64,000 nucleotides of DNA, taken from assembly GCF_029544075.1 (NCBI RefSeq), contig NZ_JAJQJH010000011.1, forward strand, positions 1 to 64,000, read 5' to 3'. This stretch comes from Chromohalobacter canadensis. Lineage in GTDB: Bacteria; Pseudomonadota; Gammaproteobacteria; Pseudomonadales; Halomonadaceae. This document shows positions 44,637 to 52,398 of this stretch, one piece after another (within the stretch, counting starts at the first letter, position 1; every line of letters starts with the position of its first letter). A program made the position numbers and the translations under genes. The notes under the pieces were generated by a model. That model was given only the letters and a program-made list of their open reading frames with translations, was not told where the DNA came from and made no database searches.

Positions 44637-45662
44637 ATGGCTCGCGCTCCCTTCGAACTCGCCGGTACACGTATTCCGCCCGGCAGCCGGGCACAGATCG
44701 ATGTACCGGTGGCCAAGCTTTACACCCATGCACCGCTGCATATTCCCGTCGAGGTCGTTCATGGCCGTCAGCCGGGCCCGGTCTTGCTGGTATGTGGTGC
44801 CATTCATGGTGATGAGATCAATGGTGTCGAGATCGTGCGCCGGATGCTAAGACTAGCGTCGCTATCGCGCTTGAGGGGCACGCTGATAGCGGTGCCCATC
44901 GTCAATGTCTTCGGATTCGTGCAGCAGACGCGTTACCTGCCCGACCGGCGTGACTTGAATCGTTGCTTTCCGGGCAGCGATGTCGGCTCCTTGGGCTCCC
45001 GCGTCGCGTCGCTGTTTCGCGAGCAGATCGTCGATCTTGCAACGCATATCGTCGATCTGCATACCGGGGCGATCCATCGCACCAACCTTCCCCAGGTGCG
45101 GGCACAAATGAAGGGTAGGCCCGCGACACAGGCCATGGCCGAGGCGTTTGGGGTGCCGGTGATTCTCAATGCCGAATTGCGCGAGGGGAGCCTACGGGAA
45201 TATGCGCAGTCGCGTGACGTGCCGGTGCTCACCTATGAGGCTGGCGAGGCGCTACGCTTCGACGAGTGGGCGATCGCGCCGGGGGTAAGAGGTGTGCAGC
45301 GCGTGATGCGCTTGCTGGGCATGCTACCCACCGACCGGCGGCGGCATGCGCCTGCCGTTGCGGAGGTTGCCAATGGCTCGAGTTGGGCTCGCTCGCCCAT
45401 CGACGGCATTCTACGCCCCCGGGCGCGGTTGGGTGCGCGCGTCGCACGGGGCGATGTCCTGGGACGCGTTGCCGATCCGTTCGGTAATGCCGAGCAGGAA
45501 GTGCTCGCCAACGCGGATGGCATCGTCATCGGTATGAGTAACCTGCCGCTGGCGAACGAGGGCGAAGCACTGTTTCATGTAGCCCGCTTCGATGAAATCG
45601 AAGAGGCGGAGAACGCCGTCGAGACGTTTCACTCGGATTTCGAGACGCGCCAAGAGCTATAG
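44637..45662 (+). CDS. Succinylglutamate desuccinylase/aspartoacylase family hydrolase
   Basis: The 341-residue zinc hydrolase has the metal motif HGDEINGVEI (His and Glu) near residue 58, the third ligand His in VDLHTGAIH, and LTYEAGEALRFDEW near the active-site Glu. The C-terminal beta domain with a lipoyl-like fold (GRVADPFGNAEQEVLA) is present. The ATG at 44637 has AGGAA seven bases upstream. Family members release an acyl group from N-acyl amino acids or amines, so a role in processing an N-acylated polyamine or amino acid is plausible. Ectoine-pathway DoeB is another relative with similar length, but no doe genes are adjacent. Confidence 0.8.
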   Translation: MARAPFELAGTRIPPGSRAQIDVPVAKLYTHAPLHIPVEVVHGRQPGPVLLVCGAIHGDEINGVEIVRRMLRLASLSRLRGTLIAVPIVNVFGFVQQTRYLPDRRDLNRCFPGSDVGSLGSRVASLFREQIVDLATHIVDLHTGAIHRTNLPQVRAQMKGRPATQAMAEAFGVPVILNAELREGSLREYAQSRDVPVLTYEAGEALRFDEWAIAPGVRGVQRVMRLLGMLPTDRRRHAPAVAEVANGSSWARSPIDGILRPRARLGARVARGDVLGRVADPFGNAEQEVLANADGIVIGMSNLPLANEGEALFHVARFDEIEEAENAVETFHSDFETRQEL

Positions 45663-45669
45663 CGTCTAC

Positions 45670-46686
45670 TCAGGCGACGGCGCTTTCAGTGTCGAGCTCG
45701 CGCACCTTGGCCAGTGCTTCGTCGAACACCTCAAGCCCGGCGCCGTCACGGTGGGCGTTTTCCGACAAGTGACGTCGAAATTGACGCCCGCCGGGGCAGC
45801 CTTGGAATAGACCCATCAGGTGTCGGGTGACGTGATTGAGCTTGGCACCGTCGGTCAGGCGTTTGTCGATATAGGACCGCATGGCGCGCGCGGCGTCATG
45901 CCGGCTGTCGACGGGAGAAGGCATACCATAGAGTGCAGCATCCACGCCGGCTAGAAGCCAGGGGTTCTGATACGCCTCGCGCCCGATCATCACGCTATCG
46001 ACCAGATCGAGCTGTGTCTGGCAATCTTCCAGCGTCTTGATACCCCCGTTGATGCCGATATGCAGGTCGGGATGCTGCGTCTTGAGGCGCTGTACGCGAG
46101 GGTAATTGAGCGGGGGAACATCACGATTTTCCTTGGGCGAGAGCCCCTCGAGCCAAGCCTTGCGGGCGTGCACGATGAAGACTTCGCAGCCGGCGTCCGC
46201 CACCGTGCCGATGAAACGTGCCAGATCGGCGTCCTCGTCCTGTTCGTCAATGCCGATGCGGCACTTGACCGTGACCGGGATCGAGACCGCCGCCTGCATA
46301 GCGCGCACCGCCGCCGCGACCTTGTCGGGATGTTCCATGAGGCAGGCACCGATCAGGTTGTTCTGTACCCGATCGCTAGGGCACCCCACGTTCAGGTTAA
46401 CCTCATCGTAGCCCCATGCCTCGGCGATGGCTGCACATTCCGCCAGCGCAGCCGGATCGCTACCGCCTAGCTGTAGCGCCACGGCATGCTCCACGTCGCT
46501 ATACCCTAAAAAGCGCTCACGGGGCGAGCCATGCAGGATCGCTCCAGTCGTGACCATCTCGGTGTACAGCAGCGCTTCACGCGTCAGCGTACGGGCAAAC
46601 GCGCGGTAGTCTCGGGTCGTCCAATCCATCATCGGGGCGATGGAGAAGGTTCTATCTAGTGTGTTGCGCTTTTTCCTAGTGTTCAT
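45670..46686 (-). CDS. dusA: tRNA-dihydrouridine synthase A with element-derived N-terminus
   Basis: DusA (338 residues) reduces uridines in the tRNA D-loop using FMN and NADPH. FSIAPMMDWTTRDYRAFAR begins the barrel, the catalytic Cys lies in NLNVGCPSDRVQ, and FIVHARKAWLEGLSPKENR is typical of DusA. An element has inserted at codons for PMMDWT. The first 16-17 codons (MNTRKKRNTLDRTFSIA) and the promoter now come from the element, while the native start codons lie 13.4 kb away at 60004-60081. The enzyme should stay functional because the conserved barrel is whole. It ends 8 bp from the convergent AstE-like gene. Confidence 0.95.
   Translation of the reverse strand: MNTRKKRNTLDRTFSIAPMMDWTTRDYRAFARTLTREALLYTEMVTTGAILHGSPRERFLGYSDVEHAVALQLGGSDPAALAECAAIAEAWGYDEVNLNVGCPSDRVQNNLIGACLMEHPDKVAAAVRAMQAAVSIPVTVKCRIGIDEQDEDADLARFIGTVADAGCEVFIVHARKAWLEGLSPKENRDVPPLNYPRVQRLKTQHPDLHIGINGGIKTLEDCQTQLDLVDSVMIGREAYQNPWLLAGVDAALYGMPSPVDSRHDAARAMRSYIDKRLTDGAKLNHVTRHLMGLFQGCPGGRQFRRHLSENAHRDGAGLEVFDEALAKVRELDTESAVA
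46619..46638. repeat. Left attachment-site core in dusA
   Basis: GTCCAATCCATCATCGGGGC, identical to 60008-60027. It encodes (reverse strand) the conserved APMMDW region of DusA, a known hotspot for dusA-specific integrases. Confidence 0.9.
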
Positions 46687-46760
46687 GGGCTTTCCTGGGC
46701 ACTAGGCCTTTCCAGATATGCCGATTTATACATACTTTTTGCTACGTTTTGCAGCGTGGT

Positions 46761-46780
46761 TTGCTACGAATCTGCTACGA
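46761..46780. repeat. Left-end integrase arm-type site
   Basis: TTGCTACGAATCTGCTACGA contains two TGCTACG-like units; more partial copies (TTTGCTAC) flank it between 46738 and 46801. A matching site is near the other end (59955-59974), as expected for integrase arm-binding sites. The interval 46687-46816 also has to contain the new dusA promoter and the integrase promoter. Confidence 0.6.
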
Positions 46781-46816
46781 TACTTCCAGTAAATTTGCTA
46801 CACGGAAGCGATCTCG

Positions 46817-47911
46817 ATGGCCACTATTAGTAAGCGTAAACGAAAGGATGGGAGTGTCGCATACACTGCCCAGATTCGCATTATGCGGAAGGGCCAAAAG
46901 TCTCACTCCGAGGGGAGGACCTTTCCCAAGAAAGCCATGGCGGAAGAGTGGGCTAAGCGCCGCGAGCTTGAGCTGATGAGCCCCGGTGGCCTTCTCACCG
47001 CGAAGTGGCGAGGAGTGAAGCTGGAGGATGCCATTGAGCGCTACCTACACGAGTTTGCCCGAGACGCTGGCCGCTCTAAGCGAGCCACCATACAGCAGTT
47101 GCAGCGCTTTCCCCTTGCGCGAGCTCAAGTTACCGACCTGACGAGTGAGCAGATCGTGGAGCATGCCGTCATGCGCCGTAATAGCGGCATCAGGCCCTCG
47201 ACGATCAACCAGGACATTACGTGGCTGGGCATAATCCTCAAGACGGCAGCAGCATGGAAGATGCCGGTGGAGCTCAATGAGTTCGAGTCGGCAAAGGTGC
47301 TACTACGTAGCAAAGGGCTGATTTCTCGCTCTGGATCTCGTGATCGGCGGCCTACTGCTGAGGAAGTCGAGCTGATCCGAACCTACTTCCGTCGCTCGCA
47401 GTTGATTCGGCCGAGCGCGATCATCCCCATGGAAGACATCATGGACTTCGCCATCGCCTCCTCGAGGCGTCAGGAGGAGATCACCCGCCTCACCTGGGAG
47501 GATCTCGATGAACAGGCGATGACCTGCTGGGTACGTGATGCCAAGCATCCTCGGCAGAAATGGGGCAACCACAAGCGCTTCAAGCTGACTCGGGAAGCGA
47601 TGGCCATCATCAAAAGGCAGCCTCGGATCGCAGGTGAGGAGCGGATTTTCCCCTTCAATGGAAAATCTATAGGGACTCGGTGGAGAGCGGCAACGGCTGC
47701 CTGTGGCATCGAAGATCTACGCTTCCATGACCTTCGGCATGAGGCAACGTCGCGCCTGTTCGAGGCAGGCTATGAAATCGTCGAGGTTCAGCAATTCACG
47801 CTTCACGAAAGCTGGGATGTGTTGAAGCGCTACACACACCTTCGCCCCGAAAACCTTCAGTTGAAGGGTGAGGGTGCCGACATGGTACCGGCGGCAGAAA
47901 GCAAGGCATAG
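46817..47911 (+). CDS. Tyrosine recombinase (dusA-type integrase)
   Basis: The 364-residue integrase has an N-terminal arm-binding region, a core-binding SAM-like domain (about 65-165) and the catalytic domain. Catalytic residues visible are Arg218 in SSRRQEEI, His304 and Arg307 in HDLRHEA, His330 in TLHESW and the nucleophile Tyr339 in LKRYTHL. It is encoded 180 bp from the left attachment core and reads into the element. It is the likely enzyme for insertion into and excision from dusA, with the AlpA-like gene at 55756 a candidate directionality factor. Confidence 0.95.
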   Translation: MATISKRKRKDGSVAYTAQIRIMRKGQKSHSEGRTFPKKAMAEEWAKRRELELMSPGGLLTAKWRGVKLEDAIERYLHEFARDAGRSKRATIQQLQRFPLARAQVTDLTSEQIVEHAVMRRNSGIRPSTINQDITWLGIILKTAAAWKMPVELNEFESAKVLLRSKGLISRSGSRDRRPTAEEVELIRTYFRRSQLIRPSAIIPMEDIMDFAIASSRRQEEITRLTWEDLDEQAMTCWVRDAKHPRQKWGNHKRFKLTREAMAIIKRQPRIAGEERIFPFNGKSIGTRWRAATAACGIEDLRFHDLRHEATSRLFEAGYEIVEVQQFTLHESWDVLKRYTHLRPENLQLKGEGADMVPAAESKA

Positions 47912-48237
47912 AGAGTCCGTAAATTGCACGCGTTTCCGCCTTCTTGATCGCCCTGGCTATGTTTTTTGCTCTCGAACTCACATGAATGGGCTCTAGATCG
48001 CCATCGCGCACGCCAGCCTGCTCGAGATTCTTCCCTGAGTACCGAAAAAGTGCATAAATCCGCATAAATCCTTGCAGCCTTAAAACCCATGTCGAGCCCA
48101 GCAACGGCGCGGCCTGGCGCCATAGTGCATGAGTGCATAAAAATCGACACGTTTAGCGCGCAGGCGGGGCGGGGTGTCGACGGCGCGCGGCGGGGCGCGG
48201 CGAGGGTGGAGGGGTGGGGTGGTCAGGGGCAGTCACG
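47912..48237. other. Gene-free interval with GTGCATAA repeats
   Basis: About 325 bp between the convergent integrase and tape measure genes hold no convincing gene. TGCATAAATCC-GCATAAATCC lies at 48051-48071, and GTGCATGAGTGCATAAA at 48125-48141, so a GTGCATAA-like unit recurs. The rest (48160-48230) is very G-rich on the plus strand. A replication or packaging site is possible but cannot be shown. Confidence 0.35.
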
Positions 48238-48262
48238 AAAAAAACCCCGCGAAGTCGCGGGG
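48238..48262 (-). terminator. Rho-independent terminator after the tape measure gene
   Basis: On the minus strand CCCCGCG-ACTT-CGCGGGG is followed by seven T. It ends the leftward operon of replication, unknown and tail genes. Confidence 0.9.
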
Positions 48263-48299
48263 CGAAGCATCGATCTCGCTTGGTGCTGTCGGCTATGGC

Positions 48300-51134
48300 T
48301 CAGTCGATATCGTGGAATGCCGAGCGCTGACGCGCGGCGGCATGGCGGCTGGCATCTGCCAGGGCGCGCTCGACCTCGGCGCGGACGTACCGGGCGAGGG
48401 CCTGTTCGTCCATGCCGGGGCTGGTATTGACCTCGATATTGATGCCTCCTTGAATGTTGACGCCGCCCCCACCGCCGGGCGATTGAAGTGGGGCGCGTGT
48501 GTCGATGGGGACATCGTTGGCGATGGGCATCGCGGCGGCAGCAGGTATCGCGGCGGCATCGGGCATCGCGGCGGCAACGGGCAGTGTGGCCGCGCCCAGG
48601 GCCATGCCGGCGCCGGCGCGGGTGACGCTCTTGGCAATCTGCGCGATGCGCCGGGCGGGCTCGTTGCGCTGGGCATCCAGACCCTGGTTGAGTCCGTCGA
48701 TGGTGTAGCCGCCGAACTGGGCGAATACGCGACTGGGTGAATGCATATCGAGCACGCCAGCGAACCAACCTTTTACGCTGCTGGCGATTCCTGTGACTTT
48801 GTCTTTCAGCGCGGCGAGCTTGCTGGTGAGCCCGCCGATCAGGCCATCGACGATGAACCCGCCTAGAGATTTGAATTTGTCGGGAATGTCTACCCCTAGC
48901 TTTTCGAGTGCGGCTGTGATGCCTCGGTAGAGCAGGCCAATGGGCGACCAGTCGGCCAGTAGTCGCATGACGCTGCCGATGCCGCCGGAGAACGCAGCTT
49001 TGATGTCGGCCCAGCGTTGGGCAAACCAGCCGCTGATGGAGCCCCAGTTCTTGTAGATCAGGTAGGCAGCGCCGGCGAGGGCGGCCACGGCGGCGACGAT
49101 GCCGAGGATGATCCACGTCATTGGGTTTGCTAGAAGAGCGACCCCGGCCCGGCCGATGGCGCTGGCCAACGTGACGAATCCCTTACCCAGGCTCACCAGT
49201 GCATTGCCGAGCATCGGCAGCGCCCGCGTCGCTAACGCGTGAGCATGAATACTAACGGTGCGGAAAGCGCTTCCCATCCAGTTCGCGGCTTGCCCAATCG
49301 CGCGAAAACCTCCTTTGGCAAGTTTTTTCAGCGCACCGGCCATGCTTTGCGTCATACCTTTCCCTACGGCCCACAGGATATCCCCGAAGGCGCGTAGTCC
49401 AAGCGTTACCCCGCTGACCGTCTTCCAGACGCCTTTAAGCGCACTAATTAGTGGCCCTTTTGCTTGACGACCGGTCCACTTCATCGACTTGCCTAACCCT
49501 TCCATCGCTTTTCCGCCGCCGGCTAGGCCGCCGATGGCAGTGACTAGTGACAGGACCGAGCCGATAGTCTTGCTGGCGAAGAGGGCGGACATGATGATCG
49601 CCAGGTTATCGAACCCGCCGACCATTTCTGCCACGCGTTGAACGATGATCGCTGACGTGCGCGCGAATTCGGCGAGGCCCTTGGCACTCTCGACGATTAA
49701 TGGCAGTACATCGCGTAGGCCTGAGCGGAAATCTTTCGCGAACTGCTGGACCTGGTCGCGATTGGTTTTCACCCAGCGACTGAATTGTTTGAACAGGTCA
49801 GCGAGCTCTGGAGCCAGCTCGCGGCCCAGGATGTTACGCACGCCTTTCAAGGCGCCAGTGGCCCCGCGCCAGGCACGCATGTATTCCTGAGCAGCTTTGG
49901 TGTCTTGGGCACCGAGCGTCACGCCCAGCTCATCGGCTTCGTTGACAAGGCGCCGTATTTCATCGGCACCCGCCCCGGCGAATTCGGCTAGTTGCTCGCC
50001 GCCTTGTCCGCCGAATAGTTCATCAACGATACGTTGGCGCGCGGCGACGTTTTCCACCTCGCGGAGCTGACCCAGCACCATGTTGAATAGCTCCCCAGTG
50101 TCGTTGGAGGCGGCTTCAAGTTGTTCGGGGCTTAGTCCTAAGCGTGTGAAGGCTTCCGCGCCGGGGCCTTTTCCAGTCGAAGTAAACTCATCCGTCCTGA
50201 GAGACAGCTCCTTTAGAGCATCGATCATAGCGTCGTTCTGTACGCCGAACTGACTCCCTGCATATTGCAGTCGCGACAGCTGTTCAGTGGCTATCCCAAG
50301 TCGGGCAGACCATTGGCGCACTTCTTCGCCACTTGATGCGAAGTTGTGACCGAGGCCGCCGACTGCGGCGGTAGCTACGCCGCCGGCGATTCCGGCGCCG
50401 GCGGCTAGGCTGCGCCCGTTATTCAACACGGCGCCCCCACGGGAACGGATGCCGGATAGCCGCTCACGCACGTCCTTGATGCGCTCAAGGCGTTTTTTCT
50501 GGCGCTCCAAGGTCTCGTTGAGGCGTTCTTCCTGAGTGCGAAGATCTCGCGCCGCGCGGGTCATGTCCTCGGTACTGACACCAGCTTCGTCGAGGCTGCG
50601 TTTTATACCTGAGAGCCGGTCTTGGTGCCCCTGCTGGGCACGGTTCAGATTTTTAACCTGGTCCTCGGCATGACGCGAGCGATCACGATATGTCTTGATT
50701 GCGCGGCTGGATTTGTCAAAGGCTTGCTGTTGCGACGTTAGGGCGATACGTGCCTTTTCTAACTCTCCACTGAGCTGCTTATTTGGCTCGGTAGCTTGGG
50801 CAACTTGCTTAGCGAGCTTGTCATATTGCCTTCGCGTAGATGTCAGGCTGGCTTTGATATTGACATGGCGCTCACGTTGCCCTTCCAGGGCTTTGGAATA
50901 CTCCTTTTGCTTCTCAGTCATCTCATCGATGGTGCGCTGGTTGCCGCGCATGGCCCAACGGGTCTGACGATAAGCGCTGACATCCTTCTGTTGCTTGTTG
51001 AGATCGCGCAGTTGGTCTTTGCTGGCCCTTATAGCCTCGGCGGTTTTGCCGCTGCCCTTAGTGATCTTCTTGAGGGGGCTGGTGATCTTGTCGATCGCTT
51101 GAAGCCTAACTTGAAGGCTCAGATCCTTCGCCAT
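48300..51134 (-). CDS. Phage tail tape measure protein
   Basis: The 944-residue protein fits phage tail tape measure proteins (TP901 core type). Residues about 10-230 are strongly helical and coiled-coil-like. A small-residue hydrophobic stretch lies near 240-265, a membrane-like segment (WIILGIVAAVAALAGAAYLIY) near 670-690, and the C-terminal third has MHSPSRVFAQFG, usual in tape measure proteins of P2-like phages. Such proteins set tail length and form or guide the DNA channel through the inner membrane. The ATG at 51134 begins two bases after the upstream stop. No other tail structural gene is in the element, so it must act with parts from another phage, or serve a different purpose. Confidence 0.88.
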   Translation of the reverse strand: MAKDLSLQVRLQAIDKITSPLKKITKGSGKTAEAIRASKDQLRDLNKQQKDVSAYRQTRWAMRGNQRTIDEMTEKQKEYSKALEGQRERHVNIKASLTSTRRQYDKLAKQVAQATEPNKQLSGELEKARIALTSQQQAFDKSSRAIKTYRDRSRHAEDQVKNLNRAQQGHQDRLSGIKRSLDEAGVSTEDMTRAARDLRTQEERLNETLERQKKRLERIKDVRERLSGIRSRGGAVLNNGRSLAAGAGIAGGVATAAVGGLGHNFASSGEEVRQWSARLGIATEQLSRLQYAGSQFGVQNDAMIDALKELSLRTDEFTSTGKGPGAEAFTRLGLSPEQLEAASNDTGELFNMVLGQLREVENVAARQRIVDELFGGQGGEQLAEFAGAGADEIRRLVNEADELGVTLGAQDTKAAQEYMRAWRGATGALKGVRNILGRELAPELADLFKQFSRWVKTNRDQVQQFAKDFRSGLRDVLPLIVESAKGLAEFARTSAIIVQRVAEMVGGFDNLAIIMSALFASKTIGSVLSLVTAIGGLAGGGKAMEGLGKSMKWTGRQAKGPLISALKGVWKTVSGVTLGLRAFGDILWAVGKGMTQSMAGALKKLAKGGFRAIGQAANWMGSAFRTVSIHAHALATRALPMLGNALVSLGKGFVTLASAIGRAGVALLANPMTWIILGIVAAVAALAGAAYLIYKNWGSISGWFAQRWADIKAAFSGGIGSVMRLLADWSPIGLLYRGITAALEKLGVDIPDKFKSLGGFIVDGLIGGLTSKLAALKDKVTGIASSVKGWFAGVLDMHSPSRVFAQFGGYTIDGLNQGLDAQRNEPARRIAQIAKSVTRAGAGMALGAATLPVAAAMPDAAAIPAAAAMPIANDVPIDTRAPLQSPGGGGGVNIQGGINIEVNTSPGMDEQALARYVRAEVERALADASRHAAARQRSAFHDID

Positions 51135-51135
51135 A

Positions 51136-51498
51136 TCAGCCGCCTCCTTGGGCGACCAGCGCCTCGGCATCTGTATCGGTCATAGCTTCCAGGTCGCGTC
51201 GCAGGCGCTGCCGATCCTCGGCGGCGAGGGTGTGGAAGCCGTGACCTTCGCTTTTTTTCGGCGGCGGTAGCGAGATGCTGTTCGCCATACATTGCTGACG
51301 GGCTTCCCAGGCATCCAACTGAAGCAGTTCCATCAGCGTTGAGGATTTCTCGCGCAAGCCGATGAGCTTCTCGCGGGCTTCTTCCTGGTCGGTCTCGCCA
51401 GCGTGGTCCAGTGCAACTAGGGAGCGCTCAATTTTGAGCTGTGCCTTGCGCAGCCGCTTGCAACGACGGCGGCACTGCATGTAATTCTTCCGGCTCAT
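51136..51498 (-). CDS. Unknown basic/charged protein upstream of the tape measure
   Basis: The 120-residue protein is rich in Arg, Lys and Glu, with a basic N-terminal stretch (YMQCRRRCKRLRKAQLKIE) and long predicted helices. I do not recognise a domain. In P2-like phages the slot just before the tape measure gene holds tail assembly chaperones (gpE/gpE'), so a chaperone for this tape measure protein is possible by position only. No frameshift signal is evident. It ends 1 bp before the tape measure ATG. Confidence 0.75.
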   Translation of the reverse strand: MSRKNYMQCRRRCKRLRKAQLKIERSLVALDHAGETDQEEAREKLIGLREKSSTLMELLQLDAWEARQQCMANSISLPPPKKSEGHGFHTLAAEDRQRLRRDLEAMTDTDAEALVAQGGG

Positions 51499-51559
51499 GG
51501 CATCATGCTCTCTTTTCGTGGTGTGGCGATGCTGGGACCGTGCGGCCCCAGCAGTTCCG

Positions 51560-52369
51560 TCAGGTGGCCTGTTTCTTCAGAATGCGTTCCAGCTCGGCTT
51601 TGCGGCGGCCGATTCTGATGCCGTTGCCCATCTCAGATACCGGAGCCTCGCAGGGAAGTGGGTCGATCTTCTCCGGGGCGTCGCCAGCCGAGATGCCCTC
51701 GCCTTGAATCTGCTGGAGGTGTTTCATAGCTATTTCGCCAACGGCGATAGCCTGGCGACGGTGGATTTCTTTATCGACGGCGGGCCGTGAAGTTTCGGTT
51801 AAGTGTCCCCGGATGGCTTTTCCGGGGAAGGAAGACACGTCGAGGCCGTGAGTGGCCATGAACCCCACATCGTTATAAACATCCTTCTCCAGGCGCTCGA
51901 AGATGGTTGGTAACGCGCCTAGCAGCTCCTTGCCTTGTCCGGAGGCAAATACCGCTTCAGCGGCTTTGGTAAGCTGTTCGTGCGCTGTGGCGTAGTGGAG
52001 TTCCTCGGCAGCTCGGTGATAGGCGGTTCGGGCGCCGTGGGTCAGGATTTGATGGTATTCCACCAACGGTGCCTGTTCCTCGATCATGTCACGCTGGTAT
52101 CTAGTCTGCTCAGCCAGGGAGCGCTCCTGTTCCTGAAACTCGCGAACCTCTTTGGTGGGCTCGCCCTTGGCGGCGCGCATGGCGTCCCGCCATCCGGCGG
52201 CAGCGGACTTGGCTTCCGCCTGAGATGCCTGTTCCAGCTTGCTCAACCGGTCGAGCGTCTTGGCGGCGTCTTGAAGCTCTTCGCGTTGCTTCAGGTACTC
52301 AGCACGAGCCGTCTCAAGTCGGATTCCGGCCGTGGCTGCGGTGCGATATGGGGCGGGGACGATACTCAT
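51560..52369 (-). CDS. Unknown helical protein between replication and tail genes
   Basis: The 269-residue protein has long helical, probably coiled-coil segments (residues about 20-110), rich in Glu, Lys and Ala, and a mixed C-terminal part with VGFMATHGLDVSSFPGKAI. I do not recognise it with certainty. The overall pattern is faintly like the Psu polarity-suppression/decoration proteins of P4-type satellites, which would fit a satellite, but this needs a profile search. The ATG at 52369 has a strong GGAGAAGAG; a second ATG at 52402 overlaps the replication-gene stop (ATGA), so both starts may be used. Confidence 0.7.
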   Translation of the reverse strand: MSIVPAPYRTAATAGIRLETARAEYLKQREELQDAAKTLDRLSKLEQASQAEAKSAAAGWRDAMRAAKGEPTKEVREFQEQERSLAEQTRYQRDMIEEQAPLVEYHQILTHGARTAYHRAAEELHYATAHEQLTKAAEAVFASGQGKELLGALPTIFERLEKDVYNDVGFMATHGLDVSSFPGKAIRGHLTETSRPAVDKEIHRRQAIAVGEIAMKHLQQIQGEGISAGDAPEKIDPLPCEAPVSEMGNGIRIGRRKAELERILKKQAT

Positions 52370-52398
52370 GGTCTCTTCTCCAGTGATGGTAGTGGTGG

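Noticed and set aside
46619-46638. tRNA gene as integration target
   Set aside because: No tRNA fold is present at either end; the repeat lies in the dusA coding sequence.
48174-48740. Gly-rich plus-strand frame of 188 codons
   Set aside because: It spans the terminator and the end of the tape measure gene in antisense, with low-complexity translation.
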